Shown here one piece after another: positions 37,664 through 46,584 of a stretch of 64,000 nt of DNA. The first letter of the stretch is position 1. Each line of letters starts with the position of its first letter. This DNA comes from Pseudomonadota bacterium (lineage in GTDB: Bacteria > Pseudomonadota > Alphaproteobacteria > Rhodobacterales > Rhodobacteraceae): the NCBI GenBank assembly GCA_021779835.1, contig JAJXZX010000013.1:1-64000 (forward strand), given 5' to 3'. The notes under the pieces are model-generated. The model made no database searches. It was not told where the DNA came from and was given only the letters and a program-made list of their open reading frames with translations. Position numbers and translations under genes: made by a program.

Positions 37664-38263
37664 ATGACCGAAACCCCGCCCGAAATCGACGCGCTGATCG
37701 ACCTGATGGCCCGCCTTCCCGGCCTCGGCCCCCGCTCGGCCCGCCGCGCGGTCCTGCACCTCATCAAAAAACGCGGCGCGCTGATGGCCCCCTTGGCCGA
37801 GGCGATGGCCAATGTCGCCCGCACCGCGCGCGAATGCGTGAACTGCGGCAACATCGGCACCACCGACATCTGCGCCATTTGCCAATCCGAAAAGCGCGCC
37901 AACGGCGAGATTTGCGTGGTCGAAGACGTCGCCGACCTTTGGGCGATGGAACGCTCCGGCACCTTCCGCGGCCGCTACCACGTCCTCGGCGGCACCCTCT
38001 CCGCGCTCGACGCCGTCGGCCCCGAAGACCTGCGCATCCCCCGCCTTGTCGCCCGCATCGGCACCGAGGCCGTGCGCGAGGTGATCCTCGCCCTCAACGC
38101 CACCGTCGATGGCCAAACCACCGCCCATTACATCGCCGACGCATTAGAGGGCACCGGCGTCTCCGTCACCTCGCTCGCCCAAGGCGTGCCAATCGGCGGC
38201 GAACTGGACTACCTCGACGACGGCACCATCACGGCGGCGCTGAGGGCGCGAAAGCGGTTCTGA
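37664..38263 (+). CDS. recR: Recombination mediator protein RecR
   Basis: This 199-aa protein has a helix-hairpin-helix ([11 protein letters not shown]), a C4 zinc finger (C58, C61, C70, C73) and a Toprim domain ending in the conserved [11 protein letters not shown] and [12 protein letters not shown] blocks. RecR with RecO loads RecA at single-strand gaps. It is the last gene of the dnaX operon. Confidence 0.96.
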   Translation: MTETPPEIDALIDLMARLPGLGPRSARRAVLHLIKKRGALMAPLAEAMANVARTARECVNCGNIGTTDICAICQSEKRANGEICVVEDVADLWAMERSGTFRGRYHVLGGTLSALDAVGPEDLRIPRLVARIGTEAVREVILALNATVDGQTTAHYIADALEGTGVSVTSLAQGVPIGGELDYLDDGTITAALRARKRF

Positions 38264-38303
38264 AGGGGGGGCGTTTTGCCCTTCGCCGTCCCAGAACAAC
38301 AGA

Positions 38304-38435
38304 GGGCAGCGCCCGACCGCCGGGTGGGTGCTGCATCGCCAACGGTCTGCACTTTATGGTGCGGCGCCCCAGTCGGTCATTCCCAGCACTACCGCTGCAA
38401 TAGCGCCCGCCCGAGGGGGCGGTCGGGCGCTGCCC
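38304..38435. repeat. Long inverted repeat flanking a 96-bp spacer
   Basis: An exact 18-bp arm (GGGCAGCGCCCGACCGCC, 38304-38321) is repeated inverted at 38418-38435. The arms could close a stem on a transcript, or mark a REP-like or small non-autonomous element. It lies in the 268-bp gap between convergent recR and trcR. No ORF of interest lies within. Confidence 0.6.
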
Positions 38436-38482
38436 GGGCAACTTCGCTGCTGATTCCGGGCTGGGGGCAAGCCCCCCAACGA

Positions 38483-38508
38483 AAAAGGCCCCAGCTTCCG
38501 CCAGGGCC
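38483..38508 (-). terminator. Rho-independent terminator of trcR
   Basis: On the minus strand GGCCCTGGC and GCTGGGGCC pair around GGAA and are followed by TTTTT. It lies 24 bases beyond the trcR stop. A small GC hairpin (GGGGGCAAGCCCCC, about 38464-38477) next to it may serve the plus strand. Confidence 0.75.
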
Positions 38509-38531
38509 CCAATCCATCCGTCACACCACAC

Positions 38532-39290
38532 TCAGCGCTTGCGGTGAGTGTCGTCTTCGTCCTCGTCATCCTCATCCGCCTGCGGCAGGTTGAAGAAGCT
38601 TTCCGCATCCGAGAAATCGGCCGGGCTTTCTTCCTTCTCGCTCAGCGTAAAGCCTTCCAGCCCCGCAATCGACGACGGCATCTTCGGCTCCGACGACATG
38701 CCCAGCGACTGCTCGGTCGAGACCAGCTTGCGCCGCTCGTCATCCGACATCACGCCACCCTCGGCGGCTTTCTTGCGCGCGGCAACCTGCACGGCGGCGT
38801 CAAGTTCCGACTGACGGCACAGCCCCAGCGCAACCGGGTCGATCGGCTGGATGTTAGAGATGTTCCAATGGCTGCGGTCGCGGATCGACTGGATCGTCGG
38901 CTTGGTGGTGCCGACCAGCTTGCCAACCTGCCCATCCGACAGTTCGGGGTGGAATTTCACCAGCCACAAAATCGCCGCCGGGCGGTCCTGCCGTTTCGAC
39001 AGCGGCGTATAGCGCGGCCCGCGGCGTTTTTCCTCACCGACAGCGGCGGCGTTAAACTTCAGCTTCATGCGATAGATCGGGTCTTTCTGACCCTTCTCGA
39101 TCTCGCTCGCGTCCAGTTGGTTGTTGGCGATCGGGTCAAAACCCTTCACGCCGGTCGCCACGTCGCCATCCGCGATACCCTGCACTTCCAGCTCATGCAT
39201 ACCGCAGAACGCTGCAATTTGCGGAAAGCTCAGCGTGGTGTTGTCGACCAGCCAGACGGCAGTGGCTTTCGCCATAAGGGGCTTGTCCAT
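38532..39290 (-). CDS. trcR: Cell-cycle transcriptional regulator TrcR (DUF1013)
   Basis: The start at 39290 (MDKPLMAKATAVWLVDNTTLSF) has AAGGAG eight bases before it. The 252-aa protein matches the alphaproteobacterial DUF1013 family: an N-terminal block FPQIAAFCGMHELEVQGIADGDVATG, then RYTPLSKRQDRPAAILWLVKFHPEL with a helix-turn-helix-like segment GQVGKLVGTTKPTIQSIRDRSHW. An acidic tail ends in DEDDEDEDD. The family is tied to cell-cycle control in alphaproteobacteria. Confidence 0.9.
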   Translation of the reverse strand: MDKPLMAKATAVWLVDNTTLSFPQIAAFCGMHELEVQGIADGDVATGVKGFDPIANNQLDASEIEKGQKDPIYRMKLKFNAAAVGEEKRRGPRYTPLSKRQDRPAAILWLVKFHPELSDGQVGKLVGTTKPTIQSIRDRSHWNISNIQPIDPVALGLCRQSELDAAVQVAARKKAAEGGVMSDDERRKLVSTEQSLGMSSEPKMPSSIAGLEGFTLSEKEESPADFSDAESFFNLPQADEDDEDEDDTHRKR

Positions 39291-39413
39291 CGAAGGCACT
39301 CCTTTACAAATCTCTCCCGAGCCGGGAAAACGGCTGCGACCGGGGTCGCGTCTCCACGTTTTCGGGAAGTTATCGGGTTATATAGTCGCCCAAGGGTAAA
39401 GAGGAAAGAGAAA

Positions 39414-40112
39414 ATGCGTCTTATTGCTCTGCTGATCGCCTCGCTTTTCATCACGACCGCGCAAGCGCAGGCCTGGGGCTGGAAGAGCCACACTGCAACC
39501 ACAACCACCACGCCGCCCGCTGTCCCCCTCGTCACCCCCGCACCCGGCAATTTCGACTATTACGTCCTCTCGCTCAGCTGGTCCGCCGATTGGTGCGCCA
39601 CCACCGGCGACGCGCGCCACGATCCGCAATGCGCCAGCGGGCGTGATTATGCCTTCGTGCTGCATGGTCTCTGGCCGCAAAACGAACAGGGTTACCCCGA
39701 CAACTGCCACACCAGCCAGCGCGACCCCTCGCGCAGCCAGTCTGCCGCGATGACCGACATTACCGGTTCCGCCGGCCTCGCGTGGCACGAATGGCAAAAG
39801 CACGGGCGCTGCACCGGCCTGTCGGCGCAAGCGTTCTATGACACCGCCCGCAAGGCCTATACTTCAATCGCCATCCCGCCCGAATTGCGCCACCTGAACA
39901 AGCAAATCGACGTCGCCCCCTCGGTGATCGTCGATGCCTTCATCGCCGCAAACCCTGGCCTCAAACGCACCATGATCGCCGTCACCTGCGACAAGGGCAA
40001 AATTCAAGAGGCGCGCATTTGCCTGACCAAAACTCTGCAACCCCGCCCCTGCAGCCCAGAGGCCGCGCGCTCCTGCCACCTGTCGGGCGCCGAGATGGAC
40101 CCGGTTCGATGA
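39414..40112 (+). CDS. Secreted ribonuclease T2 family enzyme
   Basis: The ATG at 39414 has GAGGAAAGAG before it. The 232-aa product has a signal peptide (LIALLIASLFITTAQAQA), a Thr/Pro linker, and both catalytic motifs: CAS-1 FVLHGLWPQ and CAS-2 HEWQKHGRC, each with the catalytic histidine. RNase T2 cleaves RNA through 2',3'-cyclic intermediates, the substrates that CpdB at 22-24 kb can remove. Its stop overlaps the next start (ATGA). Confidence 0.92.
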   Translation: MRLIALLIASLFITTAQAQAWGWKSHTATTTTTPPAVPLVTPAPGNFDYYVLSLSWSADWCATTGDARHDPQCASGRDYAFVLHGLWPQNEQGYPDNCHTSQRDPSRSQSAAMTDITGSAGLAWHEWQKHGRCTGLSAQAFYDTARKAYTSIAIPPELRHLNKQIDVAPSVIVDAFIAANPGLKRTMIAVTCDKGKIQEARICLTKTLQPRPCSPEAARSCHLSGAEMDPVR

Positions 40113-40876
40113 GGCGCGCCAGCCCTAACCGAGCCAGCCTTAACCGAGCCAGCTTCGCCCTCGCCGCGCTCACCCTTGCCTGCATCGCGCTTTTCACCGC
40201 CTCCCCAGGCCTTGATCCCGCGACCTCCGCGCTGTTCTACCGCCCCGCGACCGGCTTCTGGCTGATCGGCTACCCTTCGCTGGAAACCCTGCGCAACGTG
40301 TTCTGGAGCGCGGCCGACCTCCTCGGCCTCGCGGGCCTGATCGCCTTCCTCGCCGCCCGCACCCTGCCCGCGCCACAGGTGCCACCGCGCCTCTGGGGCT
40401 TTGTGTTCGCGGTAATGGCGCTTGGCCCCGGCGTGTTGGTCAACGTCGTCGTCAAGCCGATCTGGGGCCGCGCCCGCCCCGCCGACACCACCCTTTTCGG
40501 CGGCGCCCACACCTATTCCCGCGCCTTCGCGCTGTCGGACCAGTGCCACTTCGGCTGCTCGTTCGTCTCGGGCGAATCCGCCTCTGCCGTGGCGATGTCA
40601 TTGATATTGGGTATGCTGTTCTGGCACGGACGCAGCCGCACCACCCATGCCGCCCTGACCATAACCCTCACGCTGGCCGCGCTCGTCGCCTCGGCCCTGC
40701 GCGTGATGACCGGGCGTCACTTCCTGTCAGACATAACCTTCGGCGGCCTGCTTGCTGCCGCCACCTTCCTCGCGCTATTCCACTGGATGCGCATCGCCGA
40801 CACCCTGCCCGCGCTGACCACAACCGCGATTCGCGCCGACCTCACCGCCTTGGCCCGCCCCCTGACGCGCCGCTAA
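40109..40876 (+). CDS. PAP2-family membrane phosphatase with SGE motif
   Basis: This 255-aa protein has about six helices and the three PAP2 motifs: KPIWGRARP, CSFVSGESASA and RVMTGRHFLSD. In the second motif the usual PSGH reads VSGE, so glutamate replaces the general-acid histidine. This replacement is seen in LpxE-like lipid phosphatases, as I recall. Substrates could be lipid A, phosphatidylglycerol phosphate or undecaprenyl phosphate. It is coupled to the RNase T2 gene. Confidence 0.85.
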   Translation: MRRASPNRASLNRASFALAALTLACIALFTASPGLDPATSALFYRPATGFWLIGYPSLETLRNVFWSAADLLGLAGLIAFLAARTLPAPQVPPRLWGFVFAVMALGPGVLVNVVVKPIWGRARPADTTLFGGAHTYSRAFALSDQCHFGCSFVSGESASAVAMSLILGMLFWHGRSRTTHAALTITLTLAALVASALRVMTGRHFLSDITFGGLLAAATFLALFHWMRIADTLPALTTTAIRADLTALARPLTRR

Positions 40877-40879
40877 GCC

Positions 40880-41338
40880 TCAGGGATTACGCGGCATCTT
40901 ATCCTCGCTCAGCGGCAGCTTGTGCGTGACATCCACCCCCGGCTTGTGCGGCGCTTCCGGCGCGCCACTTTCCGCAATCCAAGCCGTCGCCGCCGCCAAC
41001 TTTCCCATGCTGAACACATGCACCGGGCTGCGCGTCAGCGGCGCGAAAATCTTGATGCTGGCGCGGATCCACTCGACATCCGTCACCACAGCGACCCGCG
41101 CGAAATCGCCCATATGAAAAACGCCCAGCTTCGCGTCGTCAAACATCGCCCCCGCCGTCATGCCCGCAAACTCCGGCCCGAGGATATACAGCAGCTTGAT
41201 CCGCCCCGCCGCCTTGACCTTGGCCGCAACGGCGGGGATCAGCACCTGCTCATAATCCTCGCGCCGCACCTCGCCCGAGGCCCGCACCGCCAAAACATCG
41301 GCAGGATAGCCGTCCAGAATTTCCAGATGAGCCGCCAT
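40880..41338 (-). CDS. SpoIIAA/STAS-like domain protein (DUF3478)
   Basis: This protein of about 152 aa starts MAAHLEILDGYPADVLAVRASGEV and has the KLLYILGPEFAGMTAGAMFDDAKLG and FARVAVVTDVEWIR segments typical of SpoIIAA-like proteins of the YcgR-independent type. The start at 41338 has GGAGG five bases upstream. Such domains often bind lipids or nucleotides; this one has no assigned role. It converges on the PAP2 gene. Confidence 0.8.
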   Translation of the reverse strand: MAAHLEILDGYPADVLAVRASGEVRREDYEQVLIPAVAAKVKAAGRIKLLYILGPEFAGMTAGAMFDDAKLGVFHMGDFARVAVVTDVEWIRASIKIFAPLTRSPVHVFSMGKLAAATAWIAESGAPEAPHKPGVDVTHKLPLSEDKMPRNP

Positions 41339-41431
41339 CGCATCCTCCATTCATCGGCCGTGCATCTGGCAGGGCCTTAGCCCCGACCCTGCGCCCACAC
41401 CGCGCCTGCCGCTATGCTCTGGATCAATGCC

Positions 41432-41575
41432 TCAGCGCGTTATGGCCCGCTCCACACCCGGCAGAACCGTGGGGCGCGCCAGATCGCCCGCCCGCAACAT
41501 CGGCGCCACCAGAGCCAGCGCGCTGGCGACAAGCAGCAACCAAACCCGGCGCGGCGGGCGCAACCAAGCCCTCAC
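41432..41575 (-). CDS. Small single-helix membrane protein coupled to the quinone oxidoreductase
   Basis: A 47-aa ORF starts at a GTG whose bases overlap the stop of the oxidoreductase gene (GTGA, 41572-41575) and ends at 41432. It has a basic start (MRAWLRPPRRV), one hydrophobic stretch (WLLLVASALALVAPML) and a short polar tail. The overlap argues for translational coupling, but the ORF is short, so it is a prediction only. No family is recognised. Confidence 0.45.
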   Translation of the reverse strand: MRAWLRPPRRVWLLLVASALALVAPMLRAGDLARPTVLPGVERAITR

Positions 41576-42546
41576 GCGCCCACCTTCATCACGACCTTGC
41601 CAACATGCCCCGCGCTTTCCAGCCGCCTATGCGCCGCCGCAGCCTCGGCCAGCGGAAACTCCGAATCGATCACCGGTGCCACATTACCCGCCGCCAACAG
41701 TGGCCAGACCTTCGCCTCCAGCCCCTCGGCAATCCGCGCCTTGGCCAGCTCCGACTGCGGGCGCAGCGTCGATCCGGTAATCGTCAGCCGCCGCATCATC
41801 ACCTCGGCAAAGTTCAGCTCTACCTTCGGCCCCTCCAGAAACGCGATCTGCACCAGCCGCCCGTCATCCGCCAAGGCCCGCACATTGCGCGGCAGATACG
41901 ACCCGCCCACCATGTCGAGGATAAGATCCGCGCCGCCTTCGCCCTTCATCACCGTGACGAAATCCTCGTCACGGTAATTGATCGCCCGCTCGGCGCCCAA
42001 ATAGACGCAGACCGCGCATTTCTCTGCCGACCCCGCGCTGGCAAACACCCGCGCGCCAAAGGCCCGCGCCAGCTGGATCGCCGTGGTGCCAATGCCAGAC
42101 GTGCCGCCATGCACCAAGAACCGCTCGCCCGCCTTCAACCCGCCACGCATGAACACATTGGTCCAGACCGTGAAAAACGTCTCTGGCAGACAAGCCGCCG
42201 CGCGCAGGTCCACCCCCTTGGGCACCGGCAAGGCATGGGCCGCAGGCGTCGCCACATACTCGGCATAGCCGCCGCCCGGCAGCAAGGCGCAAACCTCATC
42301 GCCCAGCTTCCACCGGCTGACCCCCGGCCCCACCGCGGCCACCACGCCCGAACACTCTAACCCGGGCAGGTCCGACGCGCCCGGCGGCGGCGCATAGGCC
42401 CCCGCCCGCTGTAGCGCATCAGGCCGGTTCACCCCGGCATAGGCCACACGAATCACGATCTCGCCCAGCCGCGCCACGGGCATCGCCCGCTCGCACAGCG
42501 CCAGAACCTCCGGCCCGCCCGGCTTGGTAATCTCGACAGCCCGCAT
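41572..42546 (-). CDS. NAD(P)H quinone oxidoreductase (PIG3/QOR type)
   Basis: This protein of about 324 aa has a GroES-like N-terminal half (VAYAGVNRPDALQRAG and the GLECSGVV block) and a Rossmann half with FLVHGGTSGIGTTAIQLARAFG and AINYRDEDF. It lacks the zinc-binding cysteines of true alcohol dehydrogenases, as expected for PIG3-like quinone reductases. The ATG at 42546 overlaps the COQ9 stop (TGATG), so translation of the two genes is likely coupled. Confidence 0.88.
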   Translation of the reverse strand: MRAVEITKPGGPEVLALCERAMPVARLGEIVIRVAYAGVNRPDALQRAGAYAPPPGASDLPGLECSGVVAAVGPGVSRWKLGDEVCALLPGGGYAEYVATPAAHALPVPKGVDLRAAACLPETFFTVWTNVFMRGGLKAGERFLVHGGTSGIGTTAIQLARAFGARVFASAGSAEKCAVCVYLGAERAINYRDEDFVTVMKGEGGADLILDMVGGSYLPRNVRALADDGRLVQIAFLEGPKVELNFAEVMMRRLTITGSTLRPQSELAKARIAEGLEAKVWPLLAAGNVAPVIDSEFPLAEAAAAHRRLESAGHVGKVVMKVGA

Positions 42547-43241
42547 CACAGCGCCTCCCCCGATGGTTTCACCCGCCCCGGCAATCCCTCAACACTCCCC
42601 GGCGCGCGGACCTTGCCCAACGCCCACAACGGCGCGGCAAACACCTTTGACAGCACCGGGCTTTCGCGCACCTGAGCCTTCAGCTTTTCGATCCGCATCA
42701 CATCCTCGATCCGCCGGTCCAGAAACGCCCATGTCTCGTCTGACCCCACGCTCTGATCGCCCAACCAGATCAGCACGACTGATCCATAAACCGCCGCCAA
42801 AGTGGCGCGCTTGGTGTACCAGTTCACATCCTCCGACGTATCGCCCAAACTGCGCCAGATCAGGTCCGCCGTGCCCCAAATCGCCTTGGCCCCCTCGCCC
42901 GCGTGCTGTGGCAGGGCAAAAAGCACGGTTCCGCGCCGCACCGCCTCGCGGTCTGCCGCCTCCAACCGCCAGCGCACCATCGCCGCAATGCGGTCGCGAA
43001 AGCGCATCGCGCTCATGTCCTCGCCCGCCATCCGCGCCACCATCGCAGCATCGCCCATCGCGTGATAGGCCAGCGCCAGATCCAGCGCCCCACGCGGCAC
43101 CATCACCCGCGCCTGCGCCACATCCACGCCCAGATCCGTGCAAGCCGCCTGAAAGGTCGCCTCGCTCCACCCGTCGAACGGCACATGCACCAGCGCCGCC
43201 CGAACCAAGGCCTCTTTGCTCAACCCACCCCTGTCAGCCAC
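42546..43241 (-). CDS. COQ9-family ubiquinone biosynthesis protein
   Basis: This 231-aa protein starts at the GTG at 43241 with AAGGAG before it. It has a TetR-like helix region (LVRAALVHVPFDGWSEATFQAACTDLG) and the COQ9 C-terminal block ending in the YSVVLIWLGDQS-like YGSVVLIWLGDQ and WAFLDRRIEDVMRIEK segments. COQ9 proteins bind lipids and support COQ7-step hydroxylation. The linked quinone oxidoreductase fits the quinone theme. Confidence 0.86.
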   Translation of the reverse strand: MADRGGLSKEALVRAALVHVPFDGWSEATFQAACTDLGVDVAQARVMVPRGALDLALAYHAMGDAAMVARMAGEDMSAMRFRDRIAAMVRWRLEAADREAVRRGTVLFALPQHAGEGAKAIWGTADLIWRSLGDTSEDVNWYTKRATLAAVYGSVVLIWLGDQSVGSDETWAFLDRRIEDVMRIEKLKAQVRESPVLSKVFAAPLWALGKVRAPGSVEGLPGRVKPSGEAL

Positions 43242-43365
43242 CGCACTCTCCTTCACCCTCGCCGGAACCACATAGCGCACAGGTAGACAAAGCCCACCGC
43301 CTTTGCTATAGGCCCCCAGCCTGCACATCAGTGCAACTTTAACCTAGGAAGGTGGTGACAACCAC

Positions 43366-43572
43366 ATGCAGGTAAGCGTTCGTGATAACAACGTCGATCA
43401 GGCCCTTCGGGCTCTGAAGAAAAAGCTCCAGCGCGAAGGCGTGTTCCGCGAAATGAAGCTCAAGCAACATTTCGAGAAACCCTCCGTCAAACGGGCTCGC
43501 GAAGAAGCCGAAGCGATCCGGCGTGCCCGGAAACTGGCGCGCAAGAAAGCCCAGCGCGAAGGCGGCCTCTAA
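43366..43572 (+). CDS. rpsU: 30S ribosomal protein S21
   Basis: This 68-aa basic protein begins [25 protein letters not shown] and has the conserved [12 protein letters not shown] and ARKLARKK tail. S21 acts in translation initiation on the 30S subunit. A GGAAGGTGG site precedes the start and a strong terminator follows, so it is a single-gene transcript. Confidence 0.97.
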   Translation: MQVSVRDNNVDQALRALKKKLQREGVFREMKLKQHFEKPSVKRAREEAEAIRRARKLARKKAQREGGL

Positions 43573-43655
43573 GGCCCCCTTCACCGAGGCATCTCGGCCC
43601 CGAGCCAACTCGGCGTTGACGAAAGCAAACGGCGGGGCAACCCGCCACCGGACGA

Positions 43656-43685
43656 CCCCCGAGGTGCAAACCTGCGGGGGTTTTT
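43656..43685 (+). terminator. Rho-independent terminator after rpsU
   Basis: CCCCCG (43656-43661) pairs with CGGGGG (43675-43680), with GGT/ACC extending the stem around a GCAA loop, followed by TTTTT. It lies 84 bases after the rpsU stop. Confidence 0.85.
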
Positions 43686-43768
43686 CGTTTCCGCCCCCCG
43701 GCTTGATCGACATCAGTGCGCCACGGCCCCCGCACTGCTACCGTGCACACCAGCAACCGGAGAGCGCC

Positions 43769-44170
43769 ATGATTGAACTTCCCTTCGACACCGCCGAAAT
43801 TCAGGAACTGATCGTGCGTCTCAAATCCGTGATGGCGCAGGAAGAGATGGACATCCCCGATCCTGGCGGCAACCCATCCGACGACGAAGTCGCTGAAATG
43901 CTTCAAGAAACCGAAGGCGATCTGTCGCGCGACGAAATCCGGCAGGAAATCGAAAGCATGAACGAGGAACAGCAAGACGCCCTCGTCGCCCTGTTCTGGC
44001 TCGGTCGTGGCGATAGCGATGTCGAAGGCTGGGCCGCCTCCGTTGCCCTCGCGCACCAAAACCACACCGGCGGCGTCACCGATTACCTGCTGGGCGAGCC
44101 GCTGGTCGCGACCTACCTCGCCGACGGCATCGACGCGCTGGAGGAGTCAGGCGCCCTCGACCCCGACTGA
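43769..44170 (+). CDS. DUF3775 domain protein
   Basis: This 133-aa acidic protein starts MIELPFDTAEIQELIVRLKSVMAQE and carries the family region EEQQDALVALFWLGRGD…WAASVALA and TDYLLGEPLVATYLADGIDALEESG. The function is unknown. An AGAG-type ribosome site precedes the start. It is a free-standing gene between rpsU and osmC. Confidence 0.8.
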   Translation: MIELPFDTAEIQELIVRLKSVMAQEEMDIPDPGGNPSDDEVAEMLQETEGDLSRDEIRQEIESMNEEQQDALVALFWLGRGDSDVEGWAASVALAHQNHTGGVTDYLLGEPLVATYLADGIDALEESGALDPD

Positions 44171-44300
44171 TCGGCGCCCCACGGTTCTTGCCTAGGCCCG
44201 GAATCAAGGGCGAAGCCCGCCGGACCGCGCCCTCCCTCCCCGAGGCAGGCCGCCGCCCTCTGTTGCGCATCGTCAACCGGTGCGAAACGGCACGCCCCCC

Positions 44301-44720
44301 TCACCCCAGCTCCACCACCTCAAAGTCGTGCGTCACTTCCGCCGCCTTCGCCATCATGATGCTGGCCGAGCAATATTTCTCCGCCGACAGCGCCACCGCC
44401 CGCTCTACCTTGGTTGCCGACAGCCCGCGGCCCGAGACGATGAAATGCAGGTGGATCTTGGTGAACACCTTGGGGTCCTCCGTCGCGCGCTCTGCCGTCA
44501 CCACGCATTCGCACGCCGCCACCGGCTCGCGGCCGCGCTCCAGGATCATCACCACGTCAATCGACGAACAGCCGCCCGTCCCGATCAGCAACAACTCCAT
44601 CGGCGACGGCCCCGGCGTTTTGCCGCCCGGCTCGGTCGATGACCCCAGCACGATCGAATGCCCCGACCCTGACGAGCCCACAAACGTCCGCCCCTCGACC
44701 CATTTCACCCGCGCTTCCAC
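44301..44720 (-). CDS. OsmC-family peroxiredoxin-like protein
   Basis: The GTG at 44720 (VEARVKWVEGRTFVGSSGSGHS) is preferred, because GAAGGAGA lies eight bases upstream; an upstream open frame extends to 44771. The 139-aa protein has the two cysteines of the family, in GTGGCSSID and EKYCSAS, the first in the catalytic loop. OsmC proteins reduce organic hydroperoxides; YhfA-like members have unclear substrates. Confidence 0.85.
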   Translation of the reverse strand: MEARVKWVEGRTFVGSSGSGHSIVLGSSTEPGGKTPGPSPMELLLIGTGGCSSIDVVMILERGREPVAACECVVTAERATEDPKVFTKIHLHFIVSGRGLSATKVERAVALSAEKYCSASIMMAKAAEVTHDFEVVELG

Positions 44721-44810
44721 TCTGCCGTCTCCTTCAAACATTTTCCGCATGATCGTATGCATGAAATACATACGAATTACATACGATTACCATATGCCGC
44801 TTTTCCCCAT

Positions 44811-45269
44811 TTACACCGGAATCGCCGTGGTGCGGAACACCGTGCGCAGCGCGAAAGATGAGTGCATTTGCGCCACCCCTGGCAACCGCGCCAGATGCTG
44901 ACGATGGATGCGCGCAAAGTCCTCGGTATCTTGCGCCACCACCTTCAGCAGGTAATCCGCGGTGCCCGCCATCAGGTGACATTCCAGCACATCGGGGATG
45001 CGCCGCACCTCACGCTCAAAGGCGTCCAGCACCTCATCCGCTTGACCTGAAAGGGTTATTTCCACAAACACCGTGGTCGGCCGCCCCATCTTGCGTTCAT
45101 CCAGCAGCGCCACATAGTCGCGAATGAACCCCTCCGCCTCCAGCCGCTGCACGCGGCGGTGGCAGGCAGAGGGCGACAGATTCACCTGCTCTGACAGTTC
45201 GGCATTGGTCATGCGGCCCACCCGTTGCAACACAGTCAGTATCCGGCGGTCTGTCGCGTCGATTTCCAT
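44811..45269 (-). CDS. Lrp/AsnC-family regulator, divergent from ald
   Basis: The start at 45269 (MEIDATDRRILTVLQRVGRM) matches the family. The 152-aa product has a helix-turn-helix (MTNAELSEQVNLSPSACHRRVQRLE) and an RAM/AsnC ligand-binding half. Divergent placement beside alanine dehydrogenase is common; such Lrp members often activate ald in response to alanine. The 138-bp gap between the two starts would hold the operators. Confidence 0.9.
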   Translation of the reverse strand: MEIDATDRRILTVLQRVGRMTNAELSEQVNLSPSACHRRVQRLEAEGFIRDYVALLDERKMGRPTTVFVEITLSGQADEVLDAFEREVRRIPDVLECHLMAGTADYLLKVVAQDTEDFARIHRQHLARLPGVAQMHSSFALRTVFRTTAIPV

Positions 45270-45407
45270 ATCCAAGCAAGATCCTTCGAACATTGCGGCA
45301 CTTCTTCGTGCCTTCTACCAAAACGCCCCCAAAAAACCACCGATCTTTTCAAAGCAATTGCGTGCCATCCAGCGCAATCTTGTCGCAGGTGTATAGGGAG
45401 TCCCAAA

Positions 45408-46526
45408 ATGAAAATCGGCTGTCCGAAAGAGATCAAACCGCAAGAATTCCGCGTAGGCCTAACCCCCCACGCCGCCCATGAGGCCGTGCAAAACGGCCAC
45501 ACGGTTCTGATCGAAACCAACGCCGGCCTCGGCTCTGGCTTCACCGATGCCGACTATATCGCGGCTGGTGCACAGATCATAACGACCGCCGAAGAGGTCT
45601 TCGCCGCCGCCGACATGATCGTAAAAGTCAAGGAACCTCAGGCAGTTGAGCGTAAACGCCTGCGCAAGGACCAGATCCTGTTCACCTACCTCCACCTTGC
45701 GCCCGATCCGGATCAGACCCACGACCTGCTCGCCTCCGGCGTCACCGCCATCGCCTATGAGACGGTGACCGACCGCATGGGTGGCCTGCCGCTACTGGCG
45801 CCGATGTCAGAGGTTGCCGGCAAACTCGCCCCGCAAGTCGGCGCTTGGACGCTGCAAAAAGCCAACGGCGGGCGCGGCGTCCTGCTGGGCGGCGTCCCCG
45901 GCGTTGCCCCCGCCCGCGTTTTGGTGATCGGCGGCGGTGTCGTCGGCACCCACGCCGCCAAAGTCGCCGCTGGCATGGGCGCGGATGTCACCGTGCTTGA
46001 CCGCTCGCTGCCCCGCCTGCGCTATCTTGATGACGTTTTTGGCCGCGATTTCAAAACGGTCTACGCCTCTGCCGCCAACACCATCGAACTCGCGCGCGAG
46101 GCTGATCTGGTGATCGGCGCCGTCCTCATCCCCGGTGCCGCCGCCCCGAAACTGATCAGCCGCGGGCAACTGTCGGAAATGAAGCCCGGGGCCGCAATCG
46201 TTGACGTCGCGATCGACCAAGGCGGCTGCTTCGAGACCAGCCACGCCACCACCCATCAAGACCCGATCTATACCGTCGACGGCATCCTGCACTACTGCGT
46301 CGCCAACATGCCCGGCGCCGTTGCCCGCACCTCGACGCTGGCGCTTGGCAACGCCACGATGCCCTTCATGCTGGCGCTGGCCAACAAGGGCTGGCGAAAG
46401 GCCTGCGCCGACGACGCGCATCTGCTGGCGGGCCTCAACACCCATGCGGGCAACCTGACCTACGCCGCCGTAGGGGCCGCTTTGGGGATCAAAACGATGG
46501 ATCCGCAGGCCGCCCTCAAGGCCTGA
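45408..46526 (+). CDS. ald: Alanine dehydrogenase
   Basis: This 372-aa enzyme starts MKIGCPKEIKPQEFRVGLTP and has the NAD-binding motif VLVIGGGVVGTHAAKVAAGMGADVTVLDR, plus substrate-pocket residues in the K-P-E-R block (PKEIKPQEFRVG) and LHLAPDP. It interconverts L-alanine and pyruvate with NAD. Its end is followed by a bidirectional terminator shared with mscL. Likely regulated by the divergent Lrp gene. Confidence 0.96.
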   Translation: MKIGCPKEIKPQEFRVGLTPHAAHEAVQNGHTVLIETNAGLGSGFTDADYIAAGAQIITTAEEVFAAADMIVKVKEPQAVERKRLRKDQILFTYLHLAPDPDQTHDLLASGVTAIAYETVTDRMGGLPLLAPMSEVAGKLAPQVGAWTLQKANGGRGVLLGGVPGVAPARVLVIGGGVVGTHAAKVAAGMGADVTVLDRSLPRLRYLDDVFGRDFKTVYASAANTIELAREADLVIGAVLIPGAAAPKLISRGQLSEMKPGAAIVDVAIDQGGCFETSHATTHQDPIYTVDGILHYCVANMPGAVARTSTLALGNATMPFMLALANKGWRKACADDAHLLAGLNTHAGNLTYAAVGAALGIKTMDPQAALKA

Positions 46527-46530
46527 ACGC

Positions 46531-46563
46531 AAAAAGCCCCCGGAGCAATCCGGGGGCCTTTCT
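46531..46563. terminator. Bidirectional terminator between ald and mscL
   Basis: GCCCCCGGA and TCCGGGGGC pair around GCAA, with AAAAA on the left and CTTTCT on the right, so both convergent genes end here. Confidence 0.85.
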
Positions 46564-46584
46564 CATCGCAAGACCACGAAAATC

